In this document: positions 10,150 to 23,068 of the stretch, one piece after another
Layout: each line of letters starts with the position of its first letter
Numbering within the stretch: position 1 is the first letter of the stretch
Assembly (NCBI RefSeq): GCF_032854445.1
Contig: NW_027018228.1
Location: forward strand, 1-53,874
Length of the DNA stretch: 53,874 bases
Direction of reading: 5' to 3'
DNA from: Liolophura sinensis
Taxonomy: Eukaryota > Mollusca > Polyplacophora > Chitonida > Chitonidae
Notes under the pieces: generated by a model
Databases searched by the model: none
What the model saw: only the letters and a program-made list of their open reading frames with translations
Told to the model about the DNA's origin: nothing
Position numbers and translations under genes: made by a program

Positions 10150-11600
10150 ACGTCGTCTGGGCTACCGAAGGCCACATAACTTATAATGAAAAGTTGAATA
10201 TAGTAATGACCAGTCGCGATTGTACATAGTTAATGTAGCCGATTTCAATTAGCAAAAAGACCAGGCAAAAATCCAAAAGTGGAAAAACTGTTCCAATGCT
10301 GCTGGTAAGGGGCTAATCCGACGTATTTTTTGACGAGAAATCGAATGGTGCAAACCGCGTTGCTCTCCGACCAATACTTTTTGGCTGTAGCCACAAATGA
10401 ATAATCACTGATGTCAAGATCACGTGCCCAGCAACGGCTCTTACTCCATGGAAACCAAGGAAATTTGCAATTTTTCAACAGCTGGAGATGCCTGGCCCAA
10501 TTGCGCATCTTTTGGCACCTTATTGATGTGGGTCAGTGTTCAATTGTACTTTTTACAGCAGACTTTATCATGTACCTTGTGTTTTTTTTATATACAAATG
10601 GTGTGGTTTTTCTACATGTAGATAAATACATTGAGTTTGTCTTCGACTTAGAAGTAAGACATTTGCTGGGTGAGTTAAATGGGCTTGGCCCAAAGATTTG
10701 ACGTCGTCTGGGCTACCGAAGGGCACATAACTTATAATGAAAAGTTGAATATAGTAATGATCAGTCGCGATTGTACATAGTTAATGTAGCCGATTTCAAT
10801 TAGAAAAAAAAACCAGGCAAAAATCCAAAAGTGGAAAAACTGTTCCAATGCTGCTGATAAGAAGCTAATCCGACGTATTTTTTGACGAGAAATCGAATGG
10901 TGCAAACCGCGTTGCTCTCCGACCAATACTTTTGGCTGTAGCCACAAATGAATAATCATTGATGTCAAGATCACGTGCCCAGCAACGGCTCTTACTCCAT
11001 GGAAAACAAGGAAGTTTGCAATTTTTCAACAGCTGGAGATGCCTGGCCCAATTGCGCATCTTTTGGCACCTTATTGATGTGGGTCAGTGTTCAATTGTAC
11101 TTTTTACAGCGGACTGTATCAAGTACCTTGTGTTTTTTTTATATACAAATGGTGTGGTTTTTCTACATGTAGATAAAGACATTGAGTTTGTCTTCGACTT
11201 AGAAGTAAGACATTTGCTGGGTGAGTTAAATGAGCTTGGCCCAAAGATTTGACGTCGTCTGGGCTACCGAAGGCCACATAACTTATAATGAAAAGTTGAA
11301 TATAGTAATGACCAGTCGCGATTGTACATAGTTAATGTAGCCGATTTCAATTAGCAAAAAGACCACGCAAAAATCCAAAAGTGGAAAAACTGTTCCAATG
11401 CTGCTGGTAAGAGGCTAATCCGACGTATTTTTTGACGAGAAATCGAATGGTGCAAACCGCGTTGCTCTCCGACCAATACTTTTGGCTGTAGCCACAAATG
11501 ATTAATCATTGATGTCAAGATCACGTGCCCAGCAACGGCTCTTACTCCATGGAAACCATGGAAATTTGCAATTTGTCAACAGCTGGAGATGCCTGGCCCA
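10150..11600 (+). repeat. Block Z, first copy (units 18b-21a)
   Basis: It matches 17870-19320 at an offset of 14 units (7,705-7,707 bp). Shared markers are AAGGGGCTAATCC, AATCACTGATG, AATGATCAGTCGC, CTGCTGATAAGAAGC, GGAAGTTTGC, TTAAATGAGCTT and ATGATTAATCATT. Its right end overlaps the start of the second block Y. Confidence 0.8.
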
Positions 11601-14390
11601 ATTGCGCATCTTTTGGCACCTTATTGATGTGGGTCAGTGTTCAATTGTACTTTTTACAGCGGACTGTATCAAGTACCTTTTGTTTTTTTTATATACAAAT
11701 GGTGTGGTTTTTCTACATGTAGATAAAGACATTGAGTTTGTCTTCGACTTAGAAGTAAGACATTTGCTGGGTGAGTTAAATGGGCTTGGCCCAAAGATTT
11801 GACGTCGTCTGGGCTACCGAAGGCCACATAACTTATAATGAAAAGTTGAATGTAGTAATGACCAGTCGCGATTGTACATAGTTAATGTAGCCGATTTCAA
11901 TTCGCAAAAAGACCAGGCAAAAATCCAAAAGTGGAAAGACTGTTCCAATGCTGCTGGTAAGAGGCTAATCCGACGTATTTTTTGACGAGAAATCGAATGG
12001 TGCAAACCGCGTTGCTCTCCGACCAATACTTTTGGCTGTAGCCACAAATGAATAATCATTGATGTCAAGATCACGTGCCCAGCAACGGCTCTTACTCCAT
12101 GGAAACCAAGGAAATTTGCAATTTTTCAACAGCTGGAGATGCCTGGCCCAATTGCGCATCTTTTGGCACCTTATTGATGTGGGTCAGTGTTCAATTGTAC
12201 TTTTTACAGCGGACTGTATCAAGTACCTTGTGTTTTTTTTATATACAAATGGTGTGGTTTTTCTAGATGTAGATAAAGACATTGAGTTTGTCTTCGACTT
12301 AGAAGTAAGACATTTGCTGGGTGAGTTAAATGGGCTTGGCCCAAAGATTTGACGTCGTCTGGGCTACCGAAGGGCACATAACTTATAATGAAAAGTTGAA
12401 TATAGTAATGACCAGTCGCGATTGTACATAGTTAATGTAGCCGATTTCAATTCGCAAAAAGACCAGGCAAAAATCCAAAAGTGGAAAGACTGTTCCAATG
12501 CTGCTGGTAAGAGGCTAATCCGACGTATTTTTTGACGAGAAATCGAATGGTGCAAACCGCGTTGCTCTCCGACCAATACTTTTGGCTGTAGCCACAAATG
12601 AATAATCATTGATGTCAAGATCACGTGCCCAGCAACGGCTCTTACTCCATGGAAACCAAGGAAATTTGCAATTTTTCAACAGCTGGAGATGCCTGGCCCA
12701 ATTGCGCATCTTTTGGCACCTTATTGATGTGGGTCAGTGTTCAATTGTACTTTTTACAGCGGACTGTATCAAGTACCTTGTGTTTTTTTTATATACAAAT
12801 GGTGTGGTTTTTCTAGATGTAGATAAAGACATTGAGTTTGTCTTCGACTTAGAAGTAAGACATTTGCTGGGTGAGTTAAATGGGCTTGGCCCAAAGATTT
12901 GACGTCGTCTGGGCTACCGAAGGGCACATAACTTATAATGAAAAGTTGAATATAGTAATGACCAGTCGCGATTGTACATAGTTAATGTAGCCGATTTCAA
13001 TTCGCAAAAAGACCAGGCAAAAATCCAAAAGTGGAAAGACTGTTCCAATGCTGCTGGTAAGAGGCTAATCCGACGTATTTTTTGACGAGAAATCGAATGG
13101 TGCAAACCGCGTTGCTCTCCGACCAATACTTTTGGCTGTAGCCACAAATGAATAATCATTGATGTCAAGATCACGTGCCCAGCAACGGCTCTTACTCCAT
13201 GGAAACCAAGGAAATTTGCAATTTTTCAACAGCTGGAGATGCCTGGCCCAATTGCGCATCTTTTGGCACCTTATTGATGTGGGTCAGTGTTCAATTGTAC
13301 TTTTTACAGCGGACTGTATCAAGTACCTTGTGTTTTTTTTATATACAAATGGTGTGGTTTTTCTAGATGTAGATAAAGACATTGAGTTTGTCTTCGACTT
13401 AGAAGTAAGACATTTGCTGGGTGAGTTAAATGGGCTTGGCCCAAAGATTTGACGTCGTCTGGGCTACCGAAGGGCACATAACTTATAATGAAAAGTTGAA
13501 TATAGTAATGACCAGTCGCGATTGTACATAGTTAATGTAGCCGATTTCAATTAGCAAAAAGACCAGGTAAAAATCCAAAAGTGGACAAACTGTTCCAATG
13601 CTGCTGGTAAGAGGCTAATCCGACGTATTTTTTGACGAGAAATCGAATGGTGAAAACCGCGTTGCTCTCCGACCAATACTTTTGGCTGTAGCCACAAATG
13701 AATAATCATTGATGTCAAGATCACGTGCCCAGCAACGGCTCTTACTCCATGGAAACCAAGGAAATTTGCAATTTTTCAACAGCTGGAGATGCCTGGCCCA
13801 ATTGCGCATCTTTTGGCACCTTATTGACGTGGGTCAGTGTTCAATTGTACTTTTTACAGCGGACTGTATCAAGTACCTTGTGTTTTTTTTATATACAAAT
13901 GGTGTGGTTTTTCTACATGTAGATAAAGACATTGAGTTTGTCTTCGACTTAGAAGTAAGACATTTGCTGGGTGAGTTAAATGGGCTTTGGCCCAAAGATT
14001 TGACGTCGTCTGGGCTACCGAAGGCCACATAACTTATAATGAAAAGTTGAATATAGTAATGACCAGTCGCGATTGTACATAGTTAATGTAGCCGATTTCA
14101 ATTAGCAAAAAGACCACGCAAAAATCCAAAAGTGGAAAAACTGTTCCAATGCTGCTGGTAAGACGCTAATCCGACGTATTTTTTGACGAGAAATCGAATG
14201 GTGCAAACCGCGTTGCTCTCCGACCAATACTTTTGGCTGTAGCCACAAATGAATAATCATTGATGTCAAGATCACGTGCCCAGCAACGGCTCTTACTCCA
14301 TGGAAACCAAGGAAATTTGCAATTTTTCAACAGCTGGAGATGCCTGGCCCAATTGCGCATCTTTTGGCACCTTATTGATGTGGGTCAGTG
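11230..14390 (+). repeat. Block Y, second copy (units 20b-26a), clean
   Basis: This is the low-indel counterpart of 6830-9990. Units 22, 23 and 24 (12059, 12609, 13159) are almost identical to each other, all with GTGGAAAGACTG in the 5' flank and TTCTAGATGTAG, so this block contains a very recent local amplification. It runs straight into the second block X. Confidence 0.8.
11497..11510. other. Perfect 14-bp palindrome AATGATTAATCATT
   Basis: Same allele as at 7092-7105, at the junction into unit 21. It is linked to TTTGTCAAC about 75 bp downstream in all three copies, so it was probably spread by multi-unit duplication. Confidence 0.8.
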
Positions 14391-14809
14391 TTCAATTGTA
14401 CTTTTTTACAGCGGACTGTATCATGTACCTTGTGTATTTTTATGGACAAATGGTGTGGTTTTTCTATATGTAGATAAAGACATTGAGTTTGTCTTCGACT
14501 TAGAAGTAAGACATTTGCTGGGTGAGTTAAATGGGCTTGGCCCAAAGATTTGACGTCGTCTGGGCTACCGAAGGGCACATAACTTATAATGAAAAGTTGA
14601 ATATAGTAATGACCAGTCGCGATTGTACATAGTAAATGTAGCCGATTTCAATTAGAAAAAATACCAGGCAAAAATCCAAAAGTGGAAAAACTGTTCCAAT
14701 GCTGCTGGTAAGAGGCTAATCCGACGTATTTTTTGACGAGAAATCGAATGGTGCAAACCGCGTTGCTCTCCGACCAATACTTTTGGCTGTAGCCACAAAT
14801 GAATAATCA
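14260..14809 (+). repeat. Unit 26: 'TATGGAC' subfamily monomer
   Basis: This is the partner of unit 6. Their 3' flanks share ATTAGAAAAAATACCAGG (~3645 and ~14651). A visible difference is AGTAAATG here (~14632) where unit 6 has AGTTAATG. Confidence 0.85.
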
Positions 14810-16461
14810 TTGATGTCAAGATCACGTGCCCAGCAACGGCTCTTACTCCATGGAAACCAAGGAAATTTGCAATTTTTCAACAGCTGGAGATGCCTGGCCC
14901 AATTGCGCATCTTTTGGCACCTTATTGATGTGGGTCAGTGTTCAATTGTACTTTTTACAGCGGACTGTATCAAGTACCTTGTGTTTTTTTTATATACAAA
15001 TGGTGTGGTTTTTCTACATGTAGATAAAGACATTGAGTTTGTCTTCGACTTAGAAGTAAGACATTTGCTGGGTGAGTTAAATGGGCTTTGGCCCAAAGAT
15101 TTGACGTCGTCTGGGCTACCGAAGGCCACATAACTTATAATGAAAAGTTGAATATAGTAATGACCAGTCGCGATTGTACATAGTTAATGTAGCCGATTTC
15201 AATTAGCAAAAAGACCAGGCAAAAATCCAAAAGTGGAAAAACTGTTCCAATGCTGCTGGTAAGAGGCTAATCCGACGTATTTTTTGACGAGAAATCGAAT
15301 GGTGCAAACCGCGTTGCTCTCCGACCAATACTTTTGGCTGTAGCCACAAATGAATAATCATTGATGTCAAGATCACGTGCCCAGCAACGGCTCTTACTCC
15401 ATGGAAACCAAGGAAATTTGCAATTTTTCAACAGCTGGAGATGCCTGGCCCAATTGCGCATCTTTTGGTACCTTATTGATGTGGGTCAGTGTTCAATTGT
15501 ACTTTTTACAGCAGACTTTATCATGTACCTTGTGTTTTTTTTATATACAAATGGTGTGGTTTTTCTACATGTAGATAAATACATTGAGATTGTCTTCGAC
15601 TTAGAAGTAAGACATTTGCTGGGTGAGTTAAATGGGCTTGGCCCAAAGATTTGACGTCGTCTGGGCTACCGAAGGGCACATAACTTATAATGAAAAGTTG
15701 AATATAGTAATGACCAGTCGCGATTGTACATAGTTAATGTAGCCGATTTCAATTAGCAAAAAGACCTGGCAAAAATCCAAAAGTGGAAAAACTGTTCCAA
15801 TGCTGCTGGTAAGAGGCTAATCCGACGTATTTTTTGACGAGAAATCGAATGGTGCAAACCGCGTTGCTCTCCGACCAATACTTTTGGCTGTAGCCACAAA
15901 TGAATAATCATTGATGTCAAGATCACGTGCCCAGCAACGGCTCTTACTCCATGGAAACCAAGGAAATTTGCAATTTTTCAACAGCTGGAGATGCCTGGCC
16001 CAATTGCGCATCTTTTGGCACCTTATTGATGTGGGTCAGTGTTCAATTGTACTTTTTACAGCGGACTGTATCAAGTACCTTGTGTTTTTTTTTATATACA
16101 AATGGTGTGGTTTTTCTACATGTAGATAAAGACATTGAGTTTGTCTTCGACTTAGAAGTAAGACATTTGCTGGGTGAGTTAAATGGGCTTGGCCCAAAGA
16201 TTTGACGTCGTCTGGGCTACCGAAGGGCACATAACTTATAATGAAAAGTTGAATATAGTAATGACCAGTCGCGATTGTACATAGTTAATGTAGCCGATTT
16301 CAATTAGCAAAAATACCTGGCAAAAATCCAAAAGTGGAAAAACTGTTCCAATGCTGCTGGTAAGAGGCTAATCCGACGTATTTTTTGACGAGAAATCGAA
16401 TGGTGCAAACCGCGTTGCTCTCCGACCAATACTTTTGGCTGTAGCCACAAATGAATAATCA

Positions 16462-17011
16462 TTGATGTCAAGATCACGTGCCCAGCAACGGCTCTTACTC
16501 CATGGAAACCAAGGAAATTTGCAATTTTTCAACAGCTGGAGATGCCTGGCCCAATTGCGCATCTTTTGGCACCTTATTGATGTGGGTCAGTGTTCAATTG
16601 TACTTTTTTACAGCACACTGTATCATGTACCTTGTGTATTTTTATGGACAAATGGTGTGGTTTTTCTATATGTAGATAAAGACATTGAGTTTGTCTTCGA
16701 CTTAGAAGTAAGACATTTGCTGGGTGAGTTAAATAGGCTTGGCCCAAAGATTTGACGTCGTCTGGGCTACCGAAGGGCACATAACTTATAATGAAAAGTT
16801 GAATATAGTAATGACCAGTCGCGATTGTACATAGTTAATGTAGCCGATTTCAATTAGAGAAAAAACAGGGCAAAAATCCAAAAGTAGAAAAACTGTTCCA
16901 ATGCTGCTGGTAAGAGGCTAATCCGACGTATTTTTTGACGAGAAATCGAATGGTGCAAACCGCGTTGCTCTCCGACCAATACTTTTGGCTGTAGCCACAA
17001 ATGAATAATCA
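16462..17011 (+). repeat. Unit 30: 'TATGGAC' subfamily monomer with AAATAGGC
   Basis: This is the partner of unit 10 (offset 11,008 bp), sharing ACAGCACAC, AAATAGGC and ATTAGAGAAAAAACAGGG. It differs at AAGAGGC (~16912) against AAGACGC (~5905) and GACGAGAAATC against GACGAAAAATC. It is the last member of the subfamily in the window. Confidence 0.85.
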
Positions 17012-17869
17012 TTGATGTCAAGATCACGTGCCCAGCAACGGCTCTTACTCCATGGAAACCAAGGAAATTTGCAATTTTTCAACAGCTGGAGATGCCTGCC
17101 CCAATTGCGCATCTTTTGGCACCTTATTGATGTGGGTCAGTGTTCAATTGTACTTTTTACAGCGGACTGTATCAAGTACCTTGTGTTTTTTTTATATACA
17201 AATGGTGTGGTTTTTCTACATGTAGATAAATACATTGAGTTTGTCTTCGACTTAGAAGTAAGACATTTGCTGGGTGAGTTAAATGGGCTTGGCCCAAAGA
17301 TTTGACGTCGTCTGGGCTACCGAAGGGCACATAACTTATAATGAAAAGTTAAATATAGTAATGACCAGTCGCGATTGTACATAGTTAATGTAGCCGATTT
17401 CAATTCTCAAAAAGACCAGGCAAAAATCCGAAAGTAGAAAAACTGTTCCAATGCTGCTGGTAAGAGGCTAATCCGACGTATTTTTTGACGAGAAATCGAA
17501 TGGTGCAAACCGCGTTGCTCTCCGACCAATACTTTTGGCTGTAGCCACAAATGAATAATCATTGATGTCAAGATCACGTGCCCAGCAACGGCTCTTACTC
17601 CATGGAAACCAAGGAAATTTGCAATTTTTCAACAGCTGGAGATGCCTGGCCCAATTGCGCATCTTTTGGCACCTTATTGATGTGGGTCAGTGTTCAATTG
17701 TACTTTTTACAGCGGACTGTATCAAGTACCTTGTGTTTTTTTTATATACAAATGGTGTGGTTTTTCTACATGTAGATAAAGACATTGAGTTTGTCTTCGA
17801 CTTAGAAGTAAGACATTTGCTGGGTCAGTTAAATGGGCTTGGCCCAAAGATTTGACGTCGTCTGGGCTA

Positions 17870-19320
17870 CCGAAGGCCACATAACTTATAATGAAAAGTT
17901 GAATATAGTAATGACCAGTCGCGATTGTACATAGTTAATGTAGCCGATTTCAATTAGCAAAAAGACCAGGCAAAAATCCAAAAGTGGAAAAAACTGTTCC
18001 AATGCTGCTGGTAAGGGGCTAATCCGACGTATTTTTTGACGAGAAATCGAATGGTGCAAACCGCGTTGCTCTCCGACCAATACTTTTGGCTGTAGCCACA
18101 AATGAATAATCACTGATGTCAAGATCACGTGCCCAGCAACGGCTCTTACTCCATGGAAACCAAGGAAATTTGCAATTTTTTCAACAGCTGGAGATGCCTG
18201 GCCCAATTGCGCATCTTTTGGCACCTTATTGATGTGGGTCAGTGTTCAATTGTACTTTTTACAGCAGACTTTATCATGTACCTTGTGTTTTTTTTGATAT
18301 ACAAATCGTGTGGTTTTTCTACATGTAGATAAATACATTGAGTTTGTCTTCGACTTAGAAGTAAGACATTTGCTGGGTGAGTTAAATGGGCTTGGCCCAA
18401 AGATTTGACGTCGTCTGGGCTACCGAAGGGCACATAACTTATAATGAAAAGTTGAATATAGTAATGATCAGTCGCGATTGTACATAGTTAATGTAGCCGA
18501 TTTCAATTAGAAAAAAAACCAGGCAAAAATCCAAAAGTGGAAAAACTGTTCCAATGCTGCTGATAAGAAGCTAATCCGACGTATTTTTTGACGAGAAATC
18601 GAATGGTGCAAACCGCGTTGCTCTCCGACCAATACTTTTGGCTGTAGCCACAAATGAATAATCATTGATGTCAAGATCACGTGCCCAGCAACGGCTCTTA
18701 CTCCATGGAAACCAAGGAAGTTTGCAATTTTTCAACAGCTGGAGATGCCTGGCCCAATTGCGCATCTTTTGGCACCTTATTGATGTGGGTCAGTGTTCAA
18801 TTGTACTTTTTACAGCGGACTGTATCAAGTACCTTGTGTTTTTTTTATATACAAATGGTGTGGTTTTTCTACATGTAGATAAAGACATTGAGTTTGTCCT
18901 TCGACTTAGAAGTAAGACATTTGCTGGGTGAGTTAAATGAGCTTGGCCCAAAGATTTGACGTCGTCTGGGCTACCGAAGGCCACATAACTTATAATGAAA
19001 AGTTGAATATAGTAATGACCAGTCGCGATTGTACATAGTTAATGTAGCCGATTTCAATTAGCAAAAAGACCACGCAAAAATCCAAAAGTGGAAAAACTGT
19101 TCCAATGCTGCTGGTAAGAGGCTAATCCGACGTATTTTTTGACGAGAAATCGAATGGTGCAAACCGCGTTGCTCTCCGACCAATACTTTTGGCTGTAGCC
19201 ACAAATGATTAATCATTGATGTCAAGATCACGTGCCCAGCAACGGCTCTTACTCCATGGAAACCAAGGAAATTTGCAATTTGTCAACAGCTGGAGATGCC
19301 TGGCCCAATTGCGCATCTTT
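17870..19320 (+). repeat. Block Z, second copy (units 32b-35a)
   Basis: It repeats 10150-11600. Unit 33 has extra changes (TTTTTTGATATAC ~18290, AAATCGTGTGG ~18304) and unit 34 has GTCCTTCGAC (~18897). After ~19320 the match to unit 21 ends and unit 35 switches to the GCAGACTTTATCATG allele. Confidence 0.75.
19204..19217. other. Perfect 14-bp palindrome AATGATTAATCATT
   Basis: Third copy of the palindromic allele, at the junction into unit 35 in the second block Z. Confidence 0.8.
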
Positions 19321-20315
19321 TGGCACCTTATTGATGTGGGTCAGTGTTCAATTGTACTTTTTACAGCAGACTTTATCATGTACCTTGTGTTTTTTTTATA
19401 TACAAATGGTGTGGTTTTTCTACATGTAGATAAAGACATTGAGTTTGTCTTCGACTTAGAAGTAAGACATTTGCTGGGTGAGTTAAATGGGCTTGGCCCA
19501 AAGATTTGACGTCGTCTGGGCTACCGAAGGGCACATAACTTATAATGAAAAGTTGAATATAGTAATGACCAGTCGCGAATGTACATAGTTAATGTAGCCG
19601 ATTTCAATTCGCATAAAGACCAGGCAAAAATCCAAAAGTGGAAAAACTGTTCCAATGCTGCTGGTAAGAGGCTAATCCAACGTATTTTTTGACGAGAAAT
19701 CCAATGGTGCAAACCGCGTTGCTCTCCGACCAATACTTTTGGCTGTAGCGACAAATTAATAATCATTGATATCAAGATCACGTGCCCAGCAACGGCTCTT
19801 ACTCCATGGAAACCAAGGAAATTTGCAATTTTTCAACAGCTGGAGATGCCTGGCCCAATTGCGCATCTTTTGGCACCTTATTGATGTGGGTCAGTGTTCA
19901 ATTGTACTTTTTACAGCGGACTGTATCAAGTACCTTGTGTTTTTTTTATATACAAATGGTGTGGTTTTTCTACATGTAGATAAAGACATTGAGTTTGTCT
20001 TCGACTTAGAAGTAAGACAACTGCTGGGTGAGTTAAATGGGCTTGGCCCAAAGATTTGACGTCGTCTGGGCTACCGAAGGGCACATAACTTATAATGAAA
20101 AGTTGAATATAGTAATGACCAGTCGCGATTGTACATAGTTAATGTAGCCGATTTCAATTAGAAAAAATACCAGGCAAAAATCCAAAAGTGGAAAAACTGT
20201 TCCAATGCTGCTGGTAAGAGGCTAATCCGACGTATTTTTTGACGAGAAATCCAATGGTGCAAACCGCGTTGCTCTCCGACCAATACTTTTGGCTGTAGCC
20301 ACAAATGAATAATCA
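19216..20315 (+). repeat. Transition units 35-36 between region II and region III
   Basis: Unit 35 combines a block-Z 5' part with the GCAGACTTTATCATG allele. The stretch leading to unit 36 has several private changes (TCGCGAATG ~19573, CGCATAAAG ~19611, AATCCAACG ~19675, GTAGCGACAAATTAAT ~19746, GATATCAAG ~19769). Unit 36 is the first to the right of 1 kb to carry the CAACTGC allele (~20018), which is frequent from here on. Confidence 0.7.
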
Positions 20316-23068
20316 TTGATGTCAAGATCACGTGCCCAGCAACGGCTCTTACTCCATGGAAACCAAGGAAATTTGCAATTTTTCAACAGCTGGAGATGCC
20401 TGGCCCAATTGCGCATCTTTTGGCACCTTATTGATGTGGGTCAGTGTTCAATTGTACTTTTTACAGCGGACTGTATCAAGTACCTTGTGTTTTTTTTATA
20501 TACAAATGGTGTGGTTTTTCTACATGTAGATAAAGACATTGAGTTTGTCTTCGACTTAGAAGTAAGACAACTGCTGGGTGAGTTAAATGGGTTGGGCCCA
20601 AAGATTTGACGTCGTCTGGGCTACCGAAGGGCACATAACTTATAATGAAAAGTTGAATATAGTAATGACCAGTCGCGATTGTACATAGTTAATGTAGCCG
20701 ATTTCAATTAGAAAAAATACCAGGCAAAAATCCAAAAGTGGAAAAAACTGTTCCAATGCTGCTGGTAAGAGACTAATCCGACGTATTTTTTGACGAGAAA
20801 TCGAATGGTGCAAACCGCGTTGCTCTCCGACCAATACTTTTGGCTGTAGCCACAAATGAATAATCATTGATGTCAAGATCACGTGCCCAGCAACGGCTCT
20901 TACTCCATGGAAACCAAGGAAATTTGCAATTTTTCAACAGCTGGAGATGCCTGGCCCAATTGCGTATCTTTTGGCACCTTATTGATGTGGGTCAGTGTTC
21001 AATTGTCCTTTTTACAGCAGACTGTATCAAGTACCTTGTGTTTTTTTTATATACAAATGGTGTGGTTTTTCTACATGTAGATAAAGACATTGAGTTTGTC
21101 TTCGACTTAGGAGTAAGACATTTGCTGGGTGAGTTAAATGGGCTTGGCCCAAAGATTTGACGTCGTCTGGGCTACCGAAGGCCACATAACTTATAATGAA
21201 AAGTTGAATATAGTAATGACCAGTCGCGATTGTACATAGTTAATGTAGCCGATTTCAATTCGCAAAAAGACCAGGCAAAAATCCAAAAGTGGAAAAACTG
21301 TTCCAATGCTGCTGGTAAGAGGCTAATCCGACGTATTTTTTGACGAGAAATCGAATGGTGCAAACCGCGTTGCTCTCCGACCAATACTTTTGGCTGTAGC
21401 CACAAATGAATAATCATTGATGTCAAGATCACGTGCCCAGCAACGGCTCTTACTCCATGGAAACCAAGGAAATTTGCAATTTTTCAACAGCTGGAGATGC
21501 CTGGCCCAATTGCGCATCTTTTGGCACCTTATTGATGTGGGTCAGTGTTCAATTGTACTTTTTACAGCGGACTGTATCAAGTACCTTGTGTTTTTTTTTA
21601 TATACAAATGGTGTGGTTTTTCTACATGTAGATAAAGACATTGAGTTTGTCTTCGACTTAGAAGTAAGACAACTGCTGGGTGAGTTAAATGGGCTTGGCC
21701 CAAAGATTTGACGTCGTCTGGGCTACCGAAGGGCACATAACTTATAATGAAAAGTTGAATGTAGTAATGACCAGTCGCGATTGTACATAGTTAATGTAGC
21801 CGATTTTAATTCGCAAAAAGACCAGGCAAAAATCCAAAAGTAGAAAAACTGTTCCAATGCTGCTGGTAAGAGGCTAATCCGACGTATTTTTTGACGAGAA
21901 ATCCAATGGTGCAAACCGCGTTGCTCTCCGACCAATACTTTTGGCTGTAGCCACAAATGAATAATCATTGATGTCAAGATCACGTGCCCAGCAACGGCTC
22001 TTACTCCATGGAAACCAAGGAAATTTGCAATTTTTCAACAGCTGGAGATGCCTGGCCCAATTGCGTATCTTTTGGCACCTTATTCATGTGGGTCAGTGTT
22101 CAATTGTCCTTTTTACAGCAGACTGTATCAAGTACCTTGTGTTTTTTTTTATATACAAATGGTGTGGTTTTTCTACATGTAGATAAAGACATTGAGTTTG
22201 TCTTCGACTTAGGAGTAAGACATTTGCTGGGTGAGTTAAATGGGCTTGGCCCAAAGATTTGACGTCGTCTGGGCTACCGAAGGCCACATAACTTATAATG
22301 AAAAGTTGAATATAGTAATGACCAGTCGCGATTGTACATAGTTAATGTAGCCGATTTCAATTCGCAAAAAGACCAGGCAAAAATCCAAAAGTGGAAAAAC
22401 TGTTCCAATGCTGCTGGTAAGAGGCTAATCCGACGTATTTTTTGACGAGAAATCGAATGGTGCAAACCGCGTTGCTCTCCGACCAATACTTTTGGCTGTA
22501 GCCACAAATGAATAATCATTGATGTCAAGATCACGTGCCCAGCAACGGCTCTTACTCCATGGAAACCAAGGAAATTTGCAATTTTTCAACAGCTGGAGAT
22601 GCCTGGCTCAATTGCGTATCTTTTGGCACCTTATTGATGTAAGTCAGTGTTTAATTGTCCTTTTTACAGCGGACTGTATCAAGTACCTTGTGTTTTTTTT
22701 ATATACAAATGGTGTGGTTTTTCTACATGTAGATAAAGACATTGAGTTTGTCTTCGACTTAGAAGTAGGACATTTGCTGGGTGAGTTAAATGGGCTTGGC
22801 CCAAAGATTTGACGTCGTCTGGGCTACCGAAGGGCACATAACTTATAATGAAAAGTTGAATATAGTAATGACCAGTCGCGATTGTACATAGTTAATGTAG
22901 CCGATTTCAATTAGAAAAAATACCAGGCAAAAATCCAAAAGTGGAAAAACTGTTCCAATGCTGCTGGTAAGAGGCTAATCCGACGTATTTTTTGACGAGA
23001 AATCCAATGGTGCAAACCGCGTTGCTCTCCGACCAATACTTTTGGCTGTAGCCACAAATGAATAATCA
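20316..23068 (+). repeat. 5-unit higher-order repeat, copy 1 (units 37-41)
   Basis: The unit series recurs at 23069-25816 with an offset of 2,751-2,753 bp. Markers in order are GGGTTGGGCCC (unit 37), GAAAAAACTG with AAGAGACTAATCC, the GCGTATC/TTGTCCTTTTT/TTAGGAGTAAG haplotype (unit 38), CAACTGC (unit 39), AGTAGAAAAAC before unit 40, and GGCTCAATTG with GTTTAATTGTCC (unit 41). Unit 40 departs from its partner (see findings). Confidence 0.8.

Larger units (their letters stand above)
14260..17760 (+). repeat. Block X, second copy (units 26-32a)
   Basis: It repeats the unit order of 3253-6750. Copy-specific differences include AGTAAATG (~14632), TTGAGATTG (~15587), a T9 tract in unit 29 (~16085), ATTCTCAAAA (~17403) and GGGTCAGTT (~17822). 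The two copies are clearly related but not identical. Confidence 0.8.
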
